DNA of 33,293 nt from Prochloraceae cyanobacterium. GTDB lineage: Bacteria > Cyanobacteriota > Cyanobacteriia > Cyanobacteriales > JASJDA01. A program made the position numbers and the translations under genes. Location: positions 1 through 33,293 of the forward strand of contig JASJCW010000041.1 of NCBI GenBank assembly GCA_030065265.1. Reading direction: 5' to 3'. Under the pieces are notes generated by a model. That model had not been told where the DNA came from and searched no databases. It saw only the letters and a program-made list of their open reading frames with translations. Of this stretch, positions 28,261-33,293 are shown piece after piece. How positions within the stretch are numbered: the stretch's first letter is position 1; the number at the start of each line of letters is the position of its first letter.

Positions 28261-28779
28261 GATCGCACCTCGCTTGTATTTTATTTCTTTTCAACTAGAT
28301 ACAAAATTTAATAAAACCTTTACGGTAAATGTACTGTTACTAAAATTTGTAACAGGAAAAGGGAAAAGTGTAAATCTTCCTAAAATCAAAACCGAACCTT
28401 CCGAGGCAGAGTTGAAACTTGAAAAACTCTAATTAATCTAGGTTTGAGCTGTTTGGGATCGCTCAGAAATCGTCACTGAAGCAGTCGAGCGAGCTAAATT
28501 GCTGAATTATATTACTTGTGGGCGAGTTTAGGAAAAAAACACAAAAACAACTATCAAAAGTCTGAAGCTCGTTTAAATTTAGCAACAGACTCGACAAAAT
28601 TTCGGGCAAAAAGAACTGTGTAACAAATATTTTAATGGTTCGATCCAAACATCGAACTCGATTCAATCTTACCGCCCGAGACGACAAAGAGTAAGACAAA
28701 CAAAAATGAGAAAATGCAGCCCCAACATCAAACAGGGGCAGCAAATAAAAACAGTAAACAGTAAGACAGAAGTTTAAAG
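28261..28779. promoter_or_regulatory. Structured intergenic region upstream of petC
   Basis: The 519 bases hold several inverted repeats: CTGTTAC/GTAACAG (28334-28355), GTTCGAT/ATCGAAC (28638-28657) and GCCCC/GGGGC (28719-28739). A long-range imperfect pair also occurs, with GTCGAG and GCTAAATT (28483-28500) mirrored by AATTTAGC and CTCGAC (28575-28594). TATATT (28508-28513) is a possible -10 box. A 23-codon plus-strand frame (ATG 28706, stop 28775-28777) ends two bases before the petC ATG. petC itself has no strong Shine-Dalgarno. The 93-codon minus-strand frame here looks random. Confidence 0.45.
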
Positions 28780-29310
28780 ATGGCTCAACTTTCTAGCTCT
28801 TCAGATGTCCCAGATATGGGACGCAGACAATTTATGAACTTCTTGACCTTCGGGACGATCTCGGGGGTTGCATTAGGCGCGCTTTATCCAGCAGTCAAAT
28901 ATTTCATTCCACCTTCTAGCGGGGCTGCTGGCGGTGGCGTAACAGCTAAAGATGCTCTCGGTAACGATGTAATTGCCAGTGAATTTATTGCCACTCACAA
29001 CCCCGGCGATCGGGAATTAGTTCAAGGATTAAAAGGAGATCCTACCTACATCGTCCTTACAGAAGATAACGCCATTGGTGAATATGGAGTTAATGCAGTC
29101 TGTACCCATCTAGGTTGTGTTGTACCTTGGAACGCCGCTGCAAATAAGTTTATCTGTCCTTGTCACGGATCGCAATACGACGCTACAGGAAAAGTTACTC
29201 GAGGCCCCGCACCTGAATCCTTAGCCCTCGTAAGCGCAAATACTTCCGAAGATGGGAAAGTGATTCTAACTCCCTGGACAGAAAAAGATTTTCGCACCGA
29301 AAACGCTTAG
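28780..29310 (+). CDS. petC: Rieske iron-sulfur protein of the cytochrome b6f complex
   Basis: This 176-residue protein carries electrons from plastoquinol to cytochrome f. An uncleaved Tat-type signal anchor ([16 protein letters not shown], one span about 20-44) is followed by a Gly-rich hinge (AAGGG) and the Rieske fold with cluster ligands C108 and H110 (CTHLGC), C126 and H129 (CPCHGS), and the disulfide pair C113/C128. It is full length. petA follows after 54 bases, the usual petCA operon. Confidence 0.98.
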   Translation: MAQLSSSSDVPDMGRRQFMNFLTFGTISGVALGALYPAVKYFIPPSSGAAGGGVTAKDALGNDVIASEFIATHNPGDRELVQGLKGDPTYIVLTEDNAIGEYGVNAVCTHLGCVVPWNAAANKFICPCHGSQYDATGKVTRGPAPESLALVSANTSEDGKVILTPWTEKDFRTENA

Positions 29311-29364
29311 GGCATCTAAATCGGTGGCGAACTCAGAAGTAACTATAATTTAATAGCGATAAAG

Positions 29365-30357
29365 ATGATAACAGAAAACATAGTAGCAATTTGTCGCAAG
29401 GTTGGCAAAGCGATCGCCAGTTTCGGGATCGTCGCGATCGCCACACTAGCTTTTTTACTAGCAAGCGATTTAATCTTACCATCTTCGGCTGCAGCATATC
29501 CGTTTTGGGCGCAGCAAACTGCTCCAGAAACGCCAAGAGAGGCGACTGGAAGGATTGTCTGTGCTAACTGTCATTTAGCTGAAAAAGCGGCTGAAATCGA
29601 GATTCCTCACTCGGTATTGCCAGATCGAGTTTTTGATGCGGTAGTGAAAATTCCTTACGATCTTGAAGCTAAAGAAATCTACGGCGACGGATCTGAAGGC
29701 GACCTTCAAGTCGGTGCGGTTTTAATGTTGCCTGAAGGCTTTAAAATTGCTCCAGAAGATCGCATTCCTGCCGAGCTTCAAGAAAAAGTTGGTGGAATTT
29801 ACTATCAAGAATACCAACAAGGTCAAGAAAATGTCGTCATGGTCGGGCCTTTACCGGGTAGCGTCTACGCAGAAGAAGGGATTCACTTCCCAATTCTTTC
29901 CCCCAACCCAGCTACCGACAAAAACGTTAATTTTGGTAAATTTTCCGTCCACGTTGGTGCTAACCGAGGTAGAGGACAAATCGGCCCTGCTGGCAATATG
30001 ACCAATAACAATCAGTTTAGAGCCAGCGCAAGCGGCACGATCGCGGCTGTTACGGCTTCAGAAACTGGTGGATATGAAATTACCATCGATAAAGGAAACG
30101 CTTCTGTAGTGGAATTGATTCCCCCAGGCCCGCAATTAATTGTTGCTGAAGGAGAAGCGATCGCAGAAGGCCAACCTCTGACCGAAGATCCTAACGTTGG
30201 TGGATTCGGTCAAAAAGACACTGAAATTGTTTTGCAAAGCAGCACTCGAGTTGCTTTCTTAGTCGGATTTCTCGGTCTAATCATGTTGGCTCAACTCCTG
30301 TTAGTAATCAAGAAAAAACAGGTCGAAAGAGTTCAAGCTGCAGAAATGAACTTCTAA
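29365..30357 (+). CDS. petA: Apocytochrome f
   Basis: This 330-residue precursor of the c-type cytochrome of the b6f complex has a cleavable signal peptide with a hydrophobic core at about 18-37 and cleavage after SSAAA-44, so mature protein starts YPFWAQ with the Tyr whose amino group ligates haem iron. The haem site is CANCH (C66, C69, H70). A large lumenal domain is followed by a C-terminal anchor (FLVGFLGLIMLAQLLLVI) and a short basic tail. It is second in the petCA operon, with a terminator downstream. Confidence 0.98.
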   Translation: MITENIVAICRKVGKAIASFGIVAIATLAFLLASDLILPSSAAAYPFWAQQTAPETPREATGRIVCANCHLAEKAAEIEIPHSVLPDRVFDAVVKIPYDLEAKEIYGDGSEGDLQVGAVLMLPEGFKIAPEDRIPAELQEKVGGIYYQEYQQGQENVVMVGPLPGSVYAEEGIHFPILSPNPATDKNVNFGKFSVHVGANRGRGQIGPAGNMTNNNQFRASASGTIAAVTASETGGYEITIDKGNASVVELIPPGPQLIVAEGEAIAEGQPLTEDPNVGGFGQKDTEIVLQSSTRVAFLVGFLGLIMLAQLLLVIKKKQVERVQAAEMNF

Positions 30358-30381
30358 CAATCAAGATTTCCTGACTGAATA

Positions 30382-30424
30382 AAAATAGGGATTGTGGCAT
30401 TCGCGCGCTGTTCCTATTTTTTTT
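30382..30424 (+). terminator. Rho-independent terminator of petCA
   Basis: AAAATAGGGA (30382-30391) pairs with TTCCTATTTT (30411-30420, one G-U) around a 19-base loop, and a run of T residues follows. It lies 24 bases after the petA stop. Confidence 0.75.
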
Positions 30425-30574
30425 ATTTGTTTTTGAGAATAGTTCAATTAAAAGATAGAAAAAGTGATTTAACGACAACAAAACAGTTTTTTTGCATCGA
30501 ACTTAACAAAACCCTCATCTTTAATGTAAGATTCTTTTGCTAGATTGTTACTCGATATATCTACTCCGATCGCC

Positions 30575-32359
30575 ATGGAATCGCGAAAACTACCGCGCAG
30601 AACTAAGATTGTTGCTACTGTCGGCCCGGCTTGCTTAAAACCAGGAATTTTACGTCAGTTAATCGAAGCAGGTGCGACAACTTTAAGGCTCAATTTCTCT
30701 CACGGTACTCAAGAAGATCATCAACGCAGCATCCGTTTAATTCGCCAAACGGCTTTTGAACTGAACCAGCCCGTAGCTATTTTACAAGATTTGCAAGGGC
30801 CGAAAATTCGTCTGGGAAAATTTGAGAACGATTCAATTTACCTCGAAAAAGGAGATCCGTTCGTTCTAACAAGCCGCAAAGAAGTAGAATGTACCCAAGA
30901 AATCAGTTACGTCAGTTACGATCGCCTGGCCGATGAAGTGCCTGAAGGTGCAACAATCTTACTCGACGACGGTAAAGTAGAAATGCGAGTAGAAAAAGTC
31001 GATCGTTCGCTGCAAAATTTACACTGTCGAGTAGTTGTCGGGGGAACTCTCTCCAATCGCAAAGGGGTTAATTTTCCTGGAGTTTGTTTATCAATTAAGG
31101 CTTTAACAACCAAAGACAGGCAAGATTTAGTCTTTGGTTTAGATCAGGGGGTAGATTGGATCGCCCTCAGTTTTGTTTGCAACCCTCAAGATATTTTAGA
31201 AATTAAAGAATTAATCGCTAATGCTGGCAAGTCAGTCCCAGTGATCGCCAAAATAGAAAAACACGAGGCGATCGAACAGATGGAAGAAATTCTCTCGCTC
31301 TGCGATGGTGTGATGGTTGCTAGGGGGGATTTGGGGGTAGAATTGCCTGCTGAACAAGTGCCGATGTTACAAAAACGCCTGATCGCGACGGCCAATCGTT
31401 TGGGCATTCCGGTAATTACTGCTACCCAAATGTTGGATAGTATGGTAGGAAATCCTCGTCCGACTCGAGCTGAAGTTTCGGATGTGGCTAATGCTATTCT
31501 CGACGGTACGGATGCTGTGATGCTATCTAACGAGACGGCAGTTGGTAAATATCCCGTTGAAGCAGTAGCAACTATGGCAACTGTAGCTGAGTGCATTGAA
31601 ACCGAAAGAGACGAATTTATTGCCAGAAATAATAATAACCCCAAACAATTCATTCCTAAAGCATCGATTCCCAATGCTATTTCTGCCGCAGTAGGCCAAG
31701 TTGCAGCTCAATTAAATGCCGCCGCAATTATGACTTTAACAAAGACTGGTGCTACTGCTCGTAACGTCTCGAAATTCAGGCCTAACACGCCAATTTTAGC
31801 GATAACGCCCCACGTAGACGTATCGCGCAGGTTGCAGTTAGTTTGGGGCGTGAAGCCTTTATTAGTTTTAGATCTAGCTTCTACTTCTCAAACTTTTGAA
31901 GCGGCGATTAATGTTGCTTTGGAAAAAGATTTGCTCGCAGATGGGGATTTGGTGGTCATGACTGCTGGTACTTTGCATAAAGTATCGGGATCTACCAATT
32001 TAATGAAGGTAGAGGTTGTTAAAGCGATTCTCGGTCAAGGAGTGGGCATCGGTCAAGGCTCTGCTAGCGGTAAGGCTCGAGTTGCTCATCGTGCCAGAGA
32101 AATTCCTAATTTCGATCGCGGCGATATTTTAGTTGTGCCTTCAACTAGTGCTGAATTTGTCGAATTAATTCGCAAGGCTTCGGGAATTATCACCGAAGAG
32201 GATAGTTTGACTTCTCACGCTGCGGTGATCGGTTTGCGTTTGGGAATTCCCGTCATTGTCGGGTTTAAAGAGGCTACTAAAGCTATTCGTGAAGGATCTA
32301 TACTTACTCTGGACGCTCAGAGGGGTTTGGTTTATTCTGGCGTGGAAGGACGCGTTTAA
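30575..32359 (+). CDS. pyk: Pyruvate kinase, long form with C-terminal PEP-utiliser domain
   Basis: It converts phosphoenolpyruvate and ADP to pyruvate and ATP. The start is set at the ATG 30575 (MESRKLPRRTKIVATVGPA), giving 594 residues; an earlier in-frame TTG at 30545 adds ten residues that do not look conserved. The catalytic barrel has LRLNFSHG, LQDLQGPKIRLG and VPVIAKIEKHEAIEQM with the active-site lysine, followed by MVARGDLGVELP. After the usual C-domain comes an extra domain (about 500-590) of the PEP-utilising mobile type with LTSHAAVIGLRLGIPVIVG. This long form is standard for one of the two cyanobacterial pyruvate kinases (Pyk2-like). Confidence 0.96.
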   Translation: MESRKLPRRTKIVATVGPACLKPGILRQLIEAGATTLRLNFSHGTQEDHQRSIRLIRQTAFELNQPVAILQDLQGPKIRLGKFENDSIYLEKGDPFVLTSRKEVECTQEISYVSYDRLADEVPEGATILLDDGKVEMRVEKVDRSLQNLHCRVVVGGTLSNRKGVNFPGVCLSIKALTTKDRQDLVFGLDQGVDWIALSFVCNPQDILEIKELIANAGKSVPVIAKIEKHEAIEQMEEILSLCDGVMVARGDLGVELPAEQVPMLQKRLIATANRLGIPVITATQMLDSMVGNPRPTRAEVSDVANAILDGTDAVMLSNETAVGKYPVEAVATMATVAECIETERDEFIARNNNNPKQFIPKASIPNAISAAVGQVAAQLNAAAIMTLTKTGATARNVSKFRPNTPILAITPHVDVSRRLQLVWGVKPLLVLDLASTSQTFEAAINVALEKDLLADGDLVVMTAGTLHKVSGSTNLMKVEVVKAILGQGVGIGQGSASGKARVAHRAREIPNFDRGDILVVPSTSAEFVELIRKASGIITEEDSLTSHAAVIGLRLGIPVIVGFKEATKAIREGSILTLDAQRGLVYSGVEGRV

Positions 32360-32704
32360 TCTCGCCTTGGCAAGGGAAACGCGGGCAAATGAACACCCCT
32401 GTCTCCCTCAAAATTCTAGTCGGCGAATTTGAAGATTTGTGAACTTTGATGTTGTGGCACAAATTTTTACAGTAAATTTTATTTTAGATTGCACTTTTGT
32501 GTAATTATTTTGACGGGAAAATGAAAGACAAACAAGTTGGGTTTTTGCGAAAATTCAAACAAGTTGGGTTTTGCTTTTTCGGCAAATAATATTAATAATT
32601 AATCTCTTTTGCGATCGCTTTAAATTCGTTTTTGCATCGCCAAATCATAAATTTTTGAAACAGTTTTTTTAATTCCAAACAATAATATTATTTCAGATAA
32701 AACG
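32360..32704. other. Intergenic region with a direct repeat
   Basis: No gene is supported. A near-identical pair, 32529-32548 and 32556-32574 (core CAAACAAGTTGGGTTTT, 27-base period), resembles the GTTGGGTTT elements scattered in cyanobacterial intergenic DNA. A short CCTT/AAGG hairpin just after pyk is too weak for a terminator. The remainder is AT-rich with one HIP1 palindrome. Confidence 0.55.
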
Positions 32705-33007
32705 ATGTCTAAAAATAATAAAGATAGTTTAAATTTTTTACACCAAGATAATAGCTCTGAAGATAAATTAACTGTCAATTCTTATTTACCTTTAGAATTA
32801 GAATGTTTCAAGTTTGGTAATTATTTTCCACAAGATGAGGAACAAGAACTTACTAGATATCAAAAGAAAATTTTGACAATTCAATGGTCGCTTTTTTTAG
32901 GGATTATTTTGCTCAATCTCGGCATTCATCTACCACAAATAAATGCTTCTGTTCGCGAAGCGCGGATCAATTCGGTTCAGCAATTGGTCAATATTAATTT
33001 TCGTTAA
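32705..33007 (+). CDS. Small single-span membrane protein of unknown function
   Basis: This 100-residue protein has an acidic, Asn/Ser-rich N-terminal half without a signal peptide, then YQKKILTIQWSLFLGIILLN with one membrane span (about 62-79), then a short, more basic tail. The orientation would be N-terminus in the cytoplasm by the positive-inside rule at the QKK boundary. I do not recognise the family. A stand-alone promoter region and a good terminator after it support a real single-gene unit. Confidence 0.68.
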   Translation: MSKNNKDSLNFLHQDNSSEDKLTVNSYLPLELECFKFGNYFPQDEEQELTRYQKKILTIQWSLFLGIILLNLGIHLPQINASVREARINSVQQLVNINFR

Positions 33008-33020
33008 GCTGATTTGAGAA

Positions 33021-33068
33021 AGCAGAGCTATTCAATTCTAAATCAATTTAGATTAGCCTGCTTTTTTT
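33021..33068 (+). terminator. Rho-independent terminator after the small membrane protein
   Basis: AGCAG and GCTA (33021-33030, one bulged A) pair with TAGC and CTGCT (33054-33062); inside, TCTAAAT pairs with ATTTAGA (33037-33043 and 33046-33052). Seven T residues follow (33062-33068). It lies between two convergent genes and serves mainly the plus strand. Confidence 0.8.
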
Positions 33069-33092
33069 ATTTAAATAAATCTGAGGATCTCC

Positions 33093-33293
33093 CTAAATCC
33101 AGAACCAGATAACTAAAGGATCGAGAACGTTTAAATAACTTTTTTGAATTAGTTTGAGATGCTTTTGCAGTTCTTCACCTTTTTGCTGGGAAAAAGCTCC
33201 TTTTTCTTGCCAAAGAATTTCACCTTCGGGCGTAACTAATAAGATTCGGATTTGTTGGCTGTTTTCAATTTTTAAAGCTTGGTTAAAATTTTC
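33093..33293 (-). CDS. C-terminal part of an unidentified protein, cut by the window edge
   Basis: On the minus strand a frame is open from the window edge to TAG at 33093-33095, giving the last 66 residues. The segment RILLVTPEGEILWQEKGAFS followed by a helix (QKGEELQKHLKLIQ) looks like the final beta-hairpin and helix of a redoxin or thioredoxin-fold protein, where a strand 'value, turn with PEG, strand' precedes the last helix. The end is aromatic (DPLVIWFWI). Too little is present to name it; the codon pattern and its convergent position before a terminator support a real gene. Confidence 0.6.
   Translation of the reverse strand, partial: ENFNQALKIENSQQIRILLVTPEGEILWQEKGAFSQQKGEELQKHLKLIQKSYLNVLDPLVIWFWI

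Noticed and set aside
28634..28660. GGTTCGATCC resembling a tRNA T-arm upstream of petC
   Set aside because: The bases around the loop do not form a 5-bp T-stem, and no acceptor, D or anticodon arm is present; it is part of a simple 7-bp hairpin.
28463..28744. 93-codon minus-strand frame upstream of petC
   Set aside because: Composition looks random (Cys/Phe/Ser-rich), no ribosome-binding site, and it overlaps the inverted repeats of the leader.

Overview
The window is cyanobacterial chromosome. The evidence is the petC-petA operon for the cytochrome b6f complex, btpA (photosystem I biogenesis), the VKOR-thioredoxin fusion, DUF3067 next to tatC, a Pix/Tax-type phototaxis cluster, many copies of the HIP1 palindrome GCGATCGC, and AT-rich intergenic DNA with short tandem repeats typical of cyanobacteria. 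The species cannot be named from this sequence. Both ends cut genes.

Layout. (1) 1-9.2 kb, plus strand: a sensory cluster with a multi-GAF methyl-accepting protein (5' end missing), a CheA-type hybrid kinase with C-terminal receiver (PixL-like), and a PatA/PixG-like response regulator. (2) 9.2-11.9 kb, minus strand: a short MutY/MIG-type DNA glycosylase behind a DUF255 thioredoxin-fold protein. (3) 11.9-12.2 kb: an intergenic region with a promoter, an RpaB-type HLR1 site, an anti-Shine-Dalgarno stretch and an orphan Rho-independent terminator. I read it as a small RNA gene, most likely PsrR1. (4) 12.2-17.5 kb, minus strand: rimO, a CrhR-like DEAD-box helicase, thrC and a YihY/BrkB membrane protein, closely spaced and probably co-transcribed in part. 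(5) 17.8-19.7 kb, plus strand: btpA and VKOR, closed by a clear terminator. (6) 19.8-27.0 kb, looser and more accessory: a SMI1/KNR4-like orphan, an arginine-type amidinotransferase, a DUF99 protein flanked by degenerate repeat elements, argG, an unrecognised 122-aa protein between long gaps, and a 622-aa flavin amine/amino-acid oxidase. (7) 27.2-30.4 kb: tatC, DUF3067 (minus), petC and petA. (8) 30.5-33.3 kb: long-form pyruvate kinase, a small single-span membrane protein, and the end of a minus-strand gene.

Functional links. TatC sits beside petC, whose product carries a twin-arginine anchor. argG makes the arginine precursor, and arginine is the usual donor for amidinotransferases; a flavin amino-acid oxidase lies nearby, but any shared pathway is inference. 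The candidate PsrR1-like RNA, BtpA and PetC/PetA all concern the photosynthetic apparatus but are not one operon.

I found no tRNA, rRNA, CRISPR array, intact transposon or prophage. The best candidates for something under-described are the small RNA locus, the tandem-GAF receptor with a second conserved cysteine, the amidinotransferase/oxidase neighbourhood, and the structured leader of petC.
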